The notes under the pieces: model-generated
Told to the model about the DNA's origin: nothing
The model's input: only the letters and a program-made list of their open reading frames with translations
Databases searched by the model: none
From: JAXLWB01 sp046328715
GTDB taxonomy: Bacteria > Chloroflexota > Anaerolineae > Caldilineales > Caldilineaceae
Length of the DNA stretch: 64,000 nt
Direction: 5' to 3'
Assembly (NCBI GenBank): GCA_046328715.1
Contig: JAXLWB010000013.1
Location: 62,001 to 126,000 of the forward strand
Program-made: the position numbers and the translations under genes
In this document: positions 33,288-41,881 of the stretch, one piece after another
How positions within the stretch are numbered: position 1 is the stretch's first letter
Layout: every line of letters begins with the position of its first letter

Positions 33288-35069
33288 CTATTGTACTTCC
33301 ACTTGCAGTGTTAGCCGTGCTCCGAAAAGCTCACCTTGTTCGTTGCGCAATTGCCAAACTGCACGGTACTTACCAAGTTTATCGGGCGTTGTCACATAGA
33401 GTGAAAGGTCAACAGTTTCGCCGGGATAGACAAGCGGTACTGGATTTTCGGCAGCGGCACCCAACAAATCACCTTCTACTAGCACCAGTCGATAGGCTTC
33501 GTTCCAGGGGCGACTGCCACTGTTGGTGATACGCCAAATCTTACGAAAGCTCTTATTTGGAGAAAGAATCAGATCATCGGCTGGCGTCTCCTGCCCAGTG
33601 AACTTGGCGTCATCGCTACCGACGCCACTCGCTCCGCTCACGGTAAAATCGAAACGCATGGAACCACGAATCGGCTCGCCAGCGGCGTTCATGATGTTCC
33701 AGACAGTAGCATAGGTACCTGGCTTCTCTGGTGCTTGCAAGTAGGCCGAAATAATGGCCTCATCGCCATGCAGTATTTGGCCAATCGTCGATTCGCCATG
33801 AATCAACATTGTTTCCCCGCTAGCTTGAATCAGTCGATAGTTCAATCCAATATCGCTTTCGCCACTGTTGCGGATACGCCATTGCTTCAAGATAAATTCA
33901 CCAGGATTGAGCAACACGCCCGATGGATAAGATTCATGGCTGATAAAGGTAAAGGACTCATTGCTCGGTCGTGAGGGACCGATGGCATCTAGCGTTGCGC
34001 GGATGGTTTCAAGGTTGATGCCTGGGATGGGGTCGGCGGGATTGTGCAGCACAGCTAGTGCCGCGCCGCCGTTATTGCGCAGACCGGCTTCCACATCTTC
34101 GTATTTCCACAAGCGGAATTGCCCCTTGACCATGCCTGGATCGGCAAAGTAGTAGTAGAGTTGTGGATCATTGGTAAAGACGTTGGGGTCATAGACATAA
34201 AAGTAGCGTTGTCCCGTCTCATCTGTAAAGATGCCATTGATCAGCACCATGTGACCATCCCAACGGCCCTCCCCATAGGGAAACTCCATATACTTGCCAG
34301 TAAAGAGTTCCCCCGGTTCGTTATAACAGTAATGCCTTGTGCCAACTTGAAGTCCACGCTTGTCGTTTGGGCACAAATTCCCTGCGACTGCTTTTGAATC
34401 TTGACCAAGCGAAATATCACGCATACGTACCGGCGTGATCACGGTGTGGTAACTCTCAACCGCCTGCCAGATTGCCGCGGCACCGTTAATCAATTGTGTT
34501 CTTGCACCCAACTTGCGCAATGCATTGTTCAATTCGGGAATCGTGGTAAAACCATTGGTGTAGGATTGCGGAATTTGGGTCGTATTCGAAACTGTATTCG
34601 AGAGTGAGAGCGTGTTTGTCGCAGTTGTAGTAAGCGTGCTCGTGACAGAGCTGCTAATCGTAACCGCAGGCGGGCGTACAGGAATATAGGCTCTGCGAAT
34701 TTGCGAAGGAGTCAATTCAATTAGGCCGCCTGAGGCGTAGCGCAGAGCCATTGCCACAGCCGCTGGACCACAATTCACTCCTTGCGTGGCAGAGCCATCT
34801 CCCTGCTGGACATAATATTCGAAGGGGGCCAAACGCAAACCGCTGCCGTTATCCGCTTGGATATCATAGGCAATCGGAATATTGTCCGAAACAATCAGGG
34901 TGCCTGTTGGCGGGGTGATGGTCGCTGCCTGCGCGGCGGGAACAAACGTGCCGTTGTCGAAGATCATCAGCAAGAAGAGTGTGCAGAGAAGAAATGCGCT
35001 GATGGAAACGAGGAGCGAGAGTATCTGTCGTCGATAGTATAAAGGCGACTTTTGCGAGAAACGATTCAT
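33288..35069 (-). CDS. Exported papain-like (C39-type) protein with two NBR1-like Ig domains
   Basis: 593 aa. A signal anchor (LLVSISAFLLCTLFLLMIF) is followed by a papain-like fold with candidate Cys in QGVNCGPAAVAMALRY (about residue 99), His in GHMVLINGIF and Asp in FYVYDPN. A Ser/Thr-rich insert interrupts it at about 145-175. Two ~105-residue NBR1/FW-type Ig domains follow, recognisable by LNPGEFILKQWRIRNSGES and LSPNKSFRKIWRITNSGSRPW. The C39/papain call rests on motif spacing; it could be a peptidase, transglutaminase-like or inactive domain. Autophagy's NBR1 domain is used in bacteria as an extracellular Ig module. It is a single gene. Confidence 0.78.
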   Translation of the reverse strand: MNRFSQKSPLYYRRQILSLLVSISAFLLCTLFLLMIFDNGTFVPAAQAATITPPTGTLIVSDNIPIAYDIQADNGSGLRLAPFEYYVQQGDGSATQGVNCGPAAVAMALRYASGGLIELTPSQIRRAYIPVRPPAVTISSSVTSTLTTTATNTLSLSNTVSNTTQIPQSYTNGFTTIPELNNALRKLGARTQLINGAAAIWQAVESYHTVITPVRMRDISLGQDSKAVAGNLCPNDKRGLQVGTRHYCYNEPGELFTGKYMEFPYGEGRWDGHMVLINGIFTDETGQRYFYVYDPNVFTNDPQLYYYFADPGMVKGQFRLWKYEDVEAGLRNNGGAALAVLHNPADPIPGINLETIRATLDAIGPSRPSNESFTFISHESYPSGVLLNPGEFILKQWRIRNSGESDIGLNYRLIQASGETMLIHGESTIGQILHGDEAIISAYLQAPEKPGTYATVWNIMNAAGEPIRGSMRFDFTVSGASGVGSDDAKFTGQETPADDLILSPNKSFRKIWRITNSGSRPWNEAYRLVLVEGDLLGAAAENPVPLVYPGETVDLSLYVTTPDKLGKYRAVWQLRNEQGELFGARLTLQVEVQ

Positions 35070-35152
35070 GCTAACTAAACTCTACCTTACTCTAACGCAA
35101 GCACAAAATTATTCCTTTGAGGATGGCGCGTTGCGAAATGAGAAAGAGCAAG

Positions 35153-35240
35153 ATTGGTACGCGGATGATACAAGGTAGGAGGGATTTTTGAAATTTTTTC
35201 AGCCTTTATCCGCATTATCCGTATCATCCACGTACCGATC
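35153..35240. repeat. Inverted repeat in the divergent promoter region
   Basis: GGTACGCGGATGATAC (about 35157-35172) is inverted as GTATCATCCACGTACC (about 35221-35236) with one mismatch; inner parts (TATCCGCATTATCC) show the iterated-word style. Copies of the words also occur at 6735-6830. The 268-bp gap also holds the divergent promoters of the two flanking genes, which I could not pinpoint. Confidence 0.6.
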
Positions 35241-35337
35241 CACCGCTATTTTCGGACCAGTTGACCGAATGAGGCGCACAGTGTAAACTACCCCACCATC
35301 TTTGATTCATCCACCAAAACCAAGTGAGACCTGATCG

Positions 35338-36189
35338 ATGACACGCAATCATATCTGGTATGTAACGATCGACGACCAAGACGAATGCCAACTGGAGCGC
35401 AATCGCCATCGGCGTAACATGACACGTTTGCAGACCATTGCTAGCAACGTTGGAATTGAAGTGCAACAGATTTGGATGACCAACCTCACCGATGACTTAT
35501 TAGCGGACAACAATTTACTGGCAATTTTTGGTTCGGGTAGTTTCAGCGAATGGTTTACCTATGCCAGCAGACCCTTGTGGGCAGCGCAATTGGATCGCTA
35601 CTGCGAGCAGGTGCGCAACACCCGTGTTCCCATGTTAGCGGTCTGTGGCACACATCAATTAATGATGCGCACCTTTGGTGATTGGGATGCGGTCGGCCAC
35701 ATGGCTGCGGCTGGAGAAACTGAGGCTTCCGTAGCGGATGAGTTGCGTCAGCAACATAGCATGATTCCGCAACCGCGCATTGGCGAAGTGGGTGATTTTC
35801 CCTTGCGTATCTGTCCAGAGCAGCGTACCGACCCATTGCTCGAAGGATTGCCCGATCCTGTCTGGCTGGTGCAATATCACCGCGACCAGGCGATGCCTGG
35901 ACGACAAAGTGCGTTTGTTCCCTTGATGGAACCAGCCTTGGAGTTCACGCCGCGCTATCATCTATCCGATGAACCAGCCAGGGATGGTCGCTACGGTCAT
36001 CTCAATCCCTATGACTCGAGTGAACGCTGCGAAGTACAAACACTGCGCCTGCGAGCAGACGACCGCATACTTTACTCGATGCAAGCTCATCCCGAGTTGC
36101 CAGCGCTAGTCGATAGCAGCATCGACTGGCAAAGCGAGCGATTATTGCTCAACTTTTTCCAAATTGCCCGTAACTATTGGGAAGGATAA
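35338..36189 (+). CDS. Class I glutamine amidotransferase-like protein
   Basis: 283 aa. The nucleophile-elbow region reads VPMLAVCGTHQLMM, with Cys about residue 100 where GATases have GxCxGHQ. SMQAHPELP near the end supplies the His-x-Glu pair of a GATase triad. The spacing and length fit the GATase1 fold, but the first 45 residues and the TFGDWDAVGH segment are unlike GuaA, CarA or PuuD. It may hydrolyse a gamma-glutamyl compound or act as an unpartnered GATase; no synthase partner is next to it. Note that carB further on also lacks a carA neighbour, but this protein lacks the CarA N-terminal domain. Confidence 0.75.
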   Translation: MTRNHIWYVTIDDQDECQLERNRHRRNMTRLQTIASNVGIEVQQIWMTNLTDDLLADNNLLAIFGSGSFSEWFTYASRPLWAAQLDRYCEQVRNTRVPMLAVCGTHQLMMRTFGDWDAVGHMAAAGETEASVADELRQQHSMIPQPRIGEVGDFPLRICPEQRTDPLLEGLPDPVWLVQYHRDQAMPGRQSAFVPLMEPALEFTPRYHLSDEPARDGRYGHLNPYDSSERCEVQTLRLRADDRILYSMQAHPELPALVDSSIDWQSERLLLNFFQIARNYWEG

Positions 36190-36192
36190 GCA

Positions 36193-36256
36193 CTTCAGAG
36201 CCCCGCACGTCAGTAAGGGAAAACGCCTTCCCTTACTGACGTGCGGGGCTCTGAAG
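36193..36256. repeat. Perfect 29-bp-arm palindrome, CTTCAGAGCC family, between convergent genes
   Basis: The arm at 36193-36221 is perfectly inverted at 36228-36256 around a 6-bp centre. It touches the stop codon of the SGNH gene (36257) and lies 3 bp after the amidotransferase gene, so it works as a bidirectional terminator by position. Its ends, CTTCAGAGCC and GGCTCTGAAG, and an inner CGTCAG recur in the element at 53815-53880, so it is a dispersed repeat as well. Confidence 0.85.
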
Positions 36257-37831
36257 CTAGAACAGCGTATAGATAAACGGCCCAACCACACTGGCCTGTG
36301 CAATCACCAGCAAGGCACCAAAGAGAAGGAGCACAACAATGACTGGCAATAGAAAGAACTGACGGCGGCGTATACTATAACCCAACAACTCCACCGCTGT
36401 AGTCACACCCGCTCCCATCATTCGCAACCAGGGAAGCAGTCCATTTTCCCAGATGCTCCAGAGTAAAGAACCAACCAATGCGACCACGACAACCACGCCA
36501 ACGACGCGCCAAACTTGTCGCGCTCGTGACGGTTGGCCCACCTCTACCGTAGCCCCGTTGACAGGGATCATCCCATCTGCACTTAGCGAGTTAAAGAGCA
36601 AACCTGCGGCCAGCGCATGACCAGTGGCTGTCCAGTGGCCATCTTCGTGGAAATGAACAGTTACGCCAGCACTTTGTTGTTGTCGAAAACTCTCTAGTGT
36701 GTCCACCACGGGAATCTGCACACGGTTGAGAATCTCGACGGTCTTACTAAAGGGGAACTCCATCGACCATTCTTGGCCCTTCATCGGCGGCCAGGTCTGC
36801 ACGATATCATCCCAGTAACCGGGAATGACTTGCTCTGGAGCGGTGACGAGCAGCGCGGCGGTGGGGGCTCCCATCTCGGCGGCGGTGCGTTTGATTTCCG
36901 CTAGAATCGCTTCCGTTACATCGAAGGAGGCTTGCCATTCGGCGTCGGGGTGGGGGTGGTAGACATTGTAGGCCAGAGGCACATAGACCTCACCTTGCGC
37001 CAGGATCTTGGTTTCATCGCCTGGCTTGAGCAGCCCTACTCGATCCAGCCAGACTGATAAATGAGGTGCAACGACACGAATGCGCGGATCAATGTAGCGG
37101 TAGAGCGCCGAATGGTTCCACAGCCAATCTCGTGTCGAGACGAGCGGGCCAGGTGGAATTTCTGGGGCAGGTTTGACCGTCTCCTTGTGCTCCACAGGCG
37201 GAGCTTTGCTTTGATCGAATGGGTAGAGCTCGGGCACTAGCTTGCCATTGTCAAGACGAAAGTAGGGCTTGAGATTGGCACCCATGTTGGCTGATTCGAG
37301 CGGCTGATAGTTGTTCATGAAGTCGTTACGTGGATAAATGGCAACGACAACCAGATCCGGATGATACTTCACCCCTTCTTCTCGTAACCAGATCAACTCT
37401 TGATCGTTACCCCAACCACCCACGCCGGCGTTGATTACCTGGGCATTGACCCCATGTTCCTGAAGCAATTTGCCTAACTGCTGCGGAAACGATTGTTCCA
37501 ACTGAACCTGGGCCGCCTCGACAAACGAGTCGCCCAACACGATCACTCGAAAAACTCCGGGTGGCTTTTCATAGGTGAGATCGGCAGGTGCACGGAGGCT
37601 GCGCTCATTCACGCTGATGGTGGTGTCGTACTCAAACCAATTGTTGAACCAGCGACCACTGGAGTTGGCAATTAGCTTCCAGCCTGTCATTGGATCGCCG
37701 GTTTGCCAAAAGAAACCAGGTGATTCGGCGGGTTGGGCTTTGTCAAACAGTCGTATTCCGCCTTCCATCAGGGCAACGACCAAAACCACATAGAAGAGGA
37801 CCAACCCCACAACGCTAATGATTTTCTTCAT
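36257..37831 (-). CDS. Membrane-anchored SGNH/GDSL hydrolase
   Basis: 524 aa. One N-terminal helix precedes an extracytoplasmic SGNH domain: VIVLGDSFVEA (block I, Ser), NAGVGGWGND (block II Gly), YPRNDF (block III Asn) and EDGHWTATGHALAA (block V Asp and His). Two more helices come near the C-terminus (VVGVVVVVALVGSLLW and FLLPVIVVLLLFGALL). The layout resembles AlgX/DltD-like or esterase enzymes acting on cell-surface polysaccharide, glycolipid or wall acyl groups. It is the last gene of a minus-strand run with the solenoid and translin genes, 11 bp behind the solenoid gene. Confidence 0.87.
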   Translation of the reverse strand: MKKIISVVGLVLFYVVLVVALMEGGIRLFDKAQPAESPGFFWQTGDPMTGWKLIANSSGRWFNNWFEYDTTISVNERSLRAPADLTYEKPPGVFRVIVLGDSFVEAAQVQLEQSFPQQLGKLLQEHGVNAQVINAGVGGWGNDQELIWLREEGVKYHPDLVVVAIYPRNDFMNNYQPLESANMGANLKPYFRLDNGKLVPELYPFDQSKAPPVEHKETVKPAPEIPPGPLVSTRDWLWNHSALYRYIDPRIRVVAPHLSVWLDRVGLLKPGDETKILAQGEVYVPLAYNVYHPHPDAEWQASFDVTEAILAEIKRTAAEMGAPTAALLVTAPEQVIPGYWDDIVQTWPPMKGQEWSMEFPFSKTVEILNRVQIPVVDTLESFRQQQSAGVTVHFHEDGHWTATGHALAAGLLFNSLSADGMIPVNGATVEVGQPSRARQVWRVVGVVVVVALVGSLLWSIWENGLLPWLRMMGAGVTTAVELLGYSIRRRQFFLLPVIVVLLLFGALLVIAQASVVGPFIYTLF

Positions 37832-37842
37832 AGAACTTTATC

Positions 37843-39831
37843 CTACTCTCCCCCATCGATCACGCCCAAATCCTCAATTCGCAGGATCGTCGGTGCGATT
37901 TGAGCAATCGCAACCACTGCGCCCGCACCTTCGAGCGCTAGTAGCAGGGGAAAAGAACCTTCAATGCCATGAACCGTCTGCCACAGGCTGCGGTGAGCGT
38001 CATTTTTCCACAATGTCTGTAAAAAGTCGGTCATGTGGGTTTTCGCGCTGGTCGCATCATTACTTAATGCCATAGGCAAGGCTTGTTCTGCCAACAGGAT
38101 ACAAAGCGTCTTAACCCGGCTTGTATGTTTCTCCCCAGTGCTTGTCAGTAGCGCTTGGCTCACGTTGGGGAGCAGCTTTAATACCTGGCTGATGAGTCCT
38201 GCTTCGAGCAAGGGCCGAAAGAGCGAGTCGAGATAAAAGCTGATCAGCGCTTCGCCCTCAAGCAGTTGTTGCCCCCAGGATTGCAATTTGGTCAACAAGG
38301 TGGTTACGGCCCGAGGTTCACTGGATAATTGTGCGCCATCTGGATGAAGGAGCGCACGTAGACGCAGTGCCTCGTTGCGAAGTGTATCGTCTGTCCAGCG
38401 TTCGCCAAAGAGTGAACGTAAGCGGCGCAGCCCTGTTTCCGGTGGATTAGCACGTTCGAGCAAGCGCCAAGTGATCGCTGGCTGATCCTTGTTCAAATAG
38501 ACTTCGCCCAGCCCACGGATCAATGCCTGTTTGCGTAGGCGTCCTTGTTCGCTATTTTCCGCCCATTCGAGAGATTTTTCCACTTGTTCCATCGCCAGAT
38601 CAAACTCGTTGACCTCAAGCAGCGCACGTACCAGGGAAATGACTGCCTCAACCCGGGTTGGATCATTGAGGGCAATCCGTTCAATCGTCTCGGTAGCAAA
38701 TTTGAGCGCACCCAGTTCCACCAATGTCTGTGCAGCACTGGCCGCCGTCCACCCATCGCTGCGGCGCGCCATCGCAGCCAGGCGCGAGGCCAAGGTCACA
38801 CGCTGTTCACGTTCCAATTGGCGGATATCCATGCTGTGTAAAGCTTCGGTTAGTGCATAGACCTGAAAATCAGCATCGGCATTGGCGGTAGGACGTTTGA
38901 CCTGCCGTACCAAATGCTGATCTGTCTGACGATCCAGGGCACTTTGACGGCGTGCTTCCAGAATGTTGGCCAGGGTGTCTGACTGTTGGAGCAATTCTGG
39001 AATCAGCCCAGCTCGACCATAGGTCGCAATGGCCAGACGTTGACTCTGCGGCGTAGCTAACATGCCATAACGAAAGGCATCGACGCAAGCGTCCAGCAAC
39101 GTATTCGTTTTGGGGGCACGCCCCAAGGCGGGAATGCGGGCAGAAGAGGGTGTCCGAGGCGCAATGTGATGGGCAACTTCGTTTAGAAACAAAGCACCTG
39201 CATCACCAAAACGGCGCAAGACACTCGAGAGCACAGCAGTGAACAACGGATGCGGCGCGTGTTTGGCAAAGGTCTCACCCAACACTTGGCGCTGTTCCGG
39301 GTTTGTAACCAATTGCTCCCACCCTTTGGGTAACTGGTCGAGCCGCTCCAGAAAGGCCAGGGAGAGTGATAGATTGCCAATCCGACTGGCAGCGGTTGCG
39401 GCAGCCAGCAAGCCTTCACTGCTAGCAAGGGCGTTTTTCCGGTTGTCAACGGGCGAGGAGGCAAGCGTGCGACTCATCTCCTTAACCAACTCTTGCAGAT
39501 AGCGATCAATGTAGTCGGCCAAATCATGTTGCAGGGGAACCAACCGGGAAAGGCGCGCTAGTGTCTGCAATGGGGCCAGAAAGTTCCGTTCGCTAGCAAG
39601 ATTGGCAATACTTAGTGCCTCCCGAGCATAACCGTGATCGGCCAACGCCTCCCAACAGCGCTGTAACAACCACGTATCTGGCTGCCAAACACTGCGCTCT
39701 TCGACGGCGACGCCTTCTTGATCACGCACAGTGATGGCCATGCGCAGTGCGTCAATGGCCGCAGAGGCCAAAGGCCCTGCCGCACTCTGGGGGATGTATG
39801 AAGCAAACGGTGTCGATGTGTTGATCGCCAT
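37843..39831 (-). CDS. Unknown 662-aa alpha-solenoid (TPR/HEAT-like) protein
   Basis: ATG at 39831 (a TTG just before it opens the frame). No family recognised. Nearly all predicted structure is helical: repeated pairs of amphipathic helices with TPR-like spacing, clearest at RVEAVISLVRALLEVNEFDLA and the following segment, and many Leu/Ala/Arg-rich repeats throughout. No signal peptide, membrane helix, or nucleotide-binding motif is seen. Such proteins are scaffolds for complexes. It starts 3 bp after the small membrane protein gene and ends 11 bp before the SGNH gene, so it is co-transcribed with them and with the translin gene. Confidence 0.7.
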   Translation of the reverse strand: MAINTSTPFASYIPQSAAGPLASAAIDALRMAITVRDQEGVAVEERSVWQPDTWLLQRCWEALADHGYAREALSIANLASERNFLAPLQTLARLSRLVPLQHDLADYIDRYLQELVKEMSRTLASSPVDNRKNALASSEGLLAAATAASRIGNLSLSLAFLERLDQLPKGWEQLVTNPEQRQVLGETFAKHAPHPLFTAVLSSVLRRFGDAGALFLNEVAHHIAPRTPSSARIPALGRAPKTNTLLDACVDAFRYGMLATPQSQRLAIATYGRAGLIPELLQQSDTLANILEARRQSALDRQTDQHLVRQVKRPTANADADFQVYALTEALHSMDIRQLEREQRVTLASRLAAMARRSDGWTAASAAQTLVELGALKFATETIERIALNDPTRVEAVISLVRALLEVNEFDLAMEQVEKSLEWAENSEQGRLRKQALIRGLGEVYLNKDQPAITWRLLERANPPETGLRRLRSLFGERWTDDTLRNEALRLRALLHPDGAQLSSEPRAVTTLLTKLQSWGQQLLEGEALISFYLDSLFRPLLEAGLISQVLKLLPNVSQALLTSTGEKHTSRVKTLCILLAEQALPMALSNDATSAKTHMTDFLQTLWKNDAHRSLWQTVHGIEGSFPLLLALEGAGAVVAIAQIAPTILRIEDLGVIDGGE

Positions 39832-39834
39832 CAA

Positions 39835-40092
39835 TTAAAGAGATTGTAGCGTGAGCCACACGAAGAGCAGCCCTGCCAGAATCAAGGCAAGGGCCAGGAG
39901 CAAAATCGCCAATTGTTTGAGTCGTTGTGCGCGCTGAACTGTTTGACCGTGCGCAAGATGCATGGCTGAGCCGCGTCGTAACACTGCTGGGTTCTGATGT
40001 TCAACTTGTTTGACGTTGGCCAACCACCAGGCACGGTGGCAAAATGCCCACAGCCCAATATCACTGGCCCGAACGAGTGAACGGTCTTTCAT
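39835..40092 (-). CDS. 85-aa membrane protein resembling the N-terminus of Cas4, truncated
   Basis: Start ATG 40092; an in-frame TTG at 40107 lies inside the word array. Residues 8-45 read like the beginning of Cas4/RecB-type nucleases: RASDIGLWAFCHRAWWL, with the conserved Cys and the R-x-W/Y-x motif, then RRGSAMHLAHG, which matches the first nuclease motif (GxxxH). The catalytic D and ExK motifs never come; instead residues ~60-80 form a hydrophobic helix. It may be a membrane-bound, nuclease-dead sensor or adaptor derived from Cas4. It is 3 bp from the solenoid gene. The similarity is by eye and needs a profile search. Confidence 0.6.
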   Translation of the reverse strand: MKDRSLVRASDIGLWAFCHRAWWLANVKQVEHQNPAVLRRGSAMHLAHGQTVQRAQRLKQLAILLLALALILAGLLFVWLTLQSL

Positions 40093-40100
40093 AGGCAAGG

Positions 40101-40163
40101 GTTGCAAAGTGGCAAAGTGGCAAGTTTGTCTTTACTTTGCTACTCTGCTACTCTGCCACTTTC
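40101..40163. repeat. Word-iterated array between translin and Cas4-like genes
   Basis: AAAGTGGC words (40106-40123) face CTACTCTG and CCACTTT words (40134-40162) in inverted orientation. The period is 8 bp. It belongs to the same family as 1356-1432 and 2866-2899 and touches the translin stop codon. Confidence 0.7.
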
Positions 40164-40164
40164 T

Positions 40165-40878
40165 TTAATTTGCTCCTGTCTCAATTTCCCCTTCATTGGC
40201 GCCAACTAACTCTTCGGCGGCACTGGCAAATTGTGTGCCCAGGCGTTGATCCAAATGCGAGCCGAACTCATGCAGGGCGGCGCGCATTTGGTCTTGGCGA
40301 ATGGCGAGTGTCAGATCGCCACGCGTGCGCTCAAGCACGCCACGCAACGCATCGGTATTGCGGCGCAGGCCATCGGTAACAGCGTCCGGGAAATCGATGG
40401 TGATCAGTTGGCTATAAACATCGTCCATAAAGTCGAGATAAGGTTCGGCCTCATTCACCTGACCGCGCCGGATTAGATCGAGGACAAAACGGCGCATTTC
40501 GCTGGCAGCTTCGCACAGTCCACGCAAATAGGTGGCTCCTGTAACAAAAAGATAATCAGGGGCAGGCAACTCCTGGCCACGTGCGAAGGCAAAAAGCACA
40601 TGCGCTTCGACCAACTCTTTGAGCGAATCTTGGGTGTAGCCGGCGTGATAAATAGACAAGTGGTTGTGCAACGGCGTCACCATCGCCTCGGCATCGGCAC
40701 GGGCCTGGGCGAGCATTGTTTCGGCTTCGGCCCATTCGTGGCGATGGATGGCACGGATGCTGTTGGCGCAGGAACGCACCAACGAACGACTCTGATTGAG
40801 CGTGGCGTCGCGTAAAGTATTGATCGCAGTAAATTCACTACGAATGGCTTCGATGGTAGTAGGCAGTTTGTTTGTCAT
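40165..40878 (-). CDS. Translin-family protein
   Basis: 237 aa from ATG 40878; the open frame to 40959 runs into the ssb terminator. All helical. The family's key blocks are present: GLCEAASEMRRFVLDLI (Glu residues at the catalytic site of Trax-like members), YLDFMDDVYSQLITIDFPDA, and GLRRNTDALRGVLERTRGDLT. Translins bind RNA and single-stranded DNA as octamers, and Trax-type subunits are RNases; archaeal members act alone. The acidic set here suggests possible nuclease activity, which is inference. It lies next to ssb but behind ssb's terminator, and heads a run with the Cas4-like, solenoid and SGNH genes. Confidence 0.85.
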   Translation of the reverse strand: MTNKLPTTIEAIRSEFTAINTLRDATLNQSRSLVRSCANSIRAIHRHEWAEAETMLAQARADAEAMVTPLHNHLSIYHAGYTQDSLKELVEAHVLFAFARGQELPAPDYLFVTGATYLRGLCEAASEMRRFVLDLIRRGQVNEAEPYLDFMDDVYSQLITIDFPDAVTDGLRRNTDALRGVLERTRGDLTLAIRQDQMRAALHEFGSHLDQRLGTQFASAAEELVGANEGEIETGAN

Positions 40879-40932
40879 AGTGTTGAGTGTAACAAGTAAC
40901 CGTGACCTTGACAAAAGCGCCATCCCGTACAC

Positions 40933-40972
40933 AAAAAAAAAGGGGCACCGTGTATTCACAGTGGCCCCTTTT
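40933..40972 (-). terminator. Intrinsic terminator after ssb
   Basis: On the minus strand AAAAGGGGCCACTG pairs with CACGGTGCCCCTTTT across a short AT-rich loop and runs into a tract of nine T. It lies 24 bp after the ssb stop and separates ssb from the translin gene. Confidence 0.9.
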
Positions 40973-40995
40973 GAATCAAAAATGATATGCAGAAA

Positions 40996-41433
40996 TCAGA
41001 ACGGTATATCTTCTTCGCTTATATGACTGCTATCTGTACCATGATTTGACGAGGCCGCAGGCTGCCCTCCACTGGCATGATCGGTGTTATGACTCATAGC
41101 CTCACTGTTTTTCCCCAAGAACTTAATTGTCTGTGCAGTCACTTCGAGTGAGGCGCGTAGATTGCCATCGCGATCTGTATAGGCACGGGCATCTTCTAAT
41201 TCGCCAACCACCAGTACCTGACGTCCTTTTGTGAGGTATTGGCTGGCAATTTCTGCATTTTTGCGCCAGGTGGTGACACGGAACCAGGTTGTTTTATCTT
41301 GTCGTTGGCCTTCCGCATTGGTCCATGTCTTATTCACAGCCAGGTTGAAGCTAGCAACGGGTACGCCACTCGGGGTGTAACGCATTTCGGGGTCATTGCC
41401 CAAGTTGCCAATCAATACAATTTGCTGATACAT
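40996..41433 (-). CDS. ssb: Single-stranded DNA-binding protein
   Basis: 145 aa, preceded by AGGAGG. An OB-fold with MYQQIVLIGNLGNDPEMRYT and WFRVTTWRKNAEIASQYLTKG is followed by a Ser/His/Gly-rich linker and the acidic tip SEEDIPF, which recruits replication and repair proteins. Length and layout are those of a standard SSB. No rpsF or rpsR neighbours, unlike the usual ssb operon. Confidence 0.97.
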   Translation of the reverse strand: MYQQIVLIGNLGNDPEMRYTPSGVPVASFNLAVNKTWTNAEGQRQDKTTWFRVTTWRKNAEIASQYLTKGRQVLVVGELEDARAYTDRDGNLRASLEVTAQTIKFLGKNSEAMSHNTDHASGGQPAASSNHGTDSSHISEEDIPF

Positions 41434-41881
41434 TCAGATCCTCCTATCTGAGGCGGCAAAGCAAAACTACGTGTAAACGATCAATGACATTTCACTCCAA
41501 ACTCGCTCATCTCCATCAGAAGTTTGCTTGAAGGCACTTGCTTCCTTGCCAAGTCGCTCCTCTGCTGTCTGTGCAAGTTCTATGTAATAAACAAATTTGA
41601 TAAGGCCGGAATGTCAATTTGAGGGGTGGCGCAAACAAATCAATCGAGAACCTATTCATGCACGCTTTTTGCGCCCAGAAAATGCTGATCATTGTTCGTT
41701 CACCAGTTATTGCCATAAAAATTGTACAGCAGCGCATAAAACCTGTCAACTCAATTAAATTTACGGGCATCTTGCATATGCGTAATGTTGTATTTTCGAT
41801 GGGATTACACACTTACGGTAATACAACCTGACATCATAGAAATCTTGGTTCACAGGCGTAATACCGATTATAATGAGGCCT
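41434..41881. other. 448-bp intergenic region between divergent ssb and the M24 peptidase gene
   Basis: No gene seen. It holds the ssb promoter region on the minus strand (a TTGACA occurs at about 41609-41614, with no certain -10) and the promoter for the M24 gene at its right end. GTTGTATT (41787-41794) is perfectly inverted at 41820-41827, just upstream of that promoter's -35 box, and may be an operator. Confidence 0.5.
41845..41874 (+). promoter_or_regulatory. Candidate promoter giving a leaderless M24 peptidase mRNA
   Basis: TTGGTT (41845-41850), 18-bp spacer, perfect -10 TATAAT (41869-41874). The -10 ends 7 bp before ATG 41882, so the mRNA would begin at the start codon. An upstream ATG at 41873 overlaps the -10 and is therefore rejected as the start. 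Confidence 0.6.

Noticed and set aside
35338..36189. Amidotransferase-like gene as the missing carA
   Set aside because: It lacks the CarA N-terminal domain and the standard GxCxGHQ context, and it is 8 kb from carB on the far side of unrelated genes.
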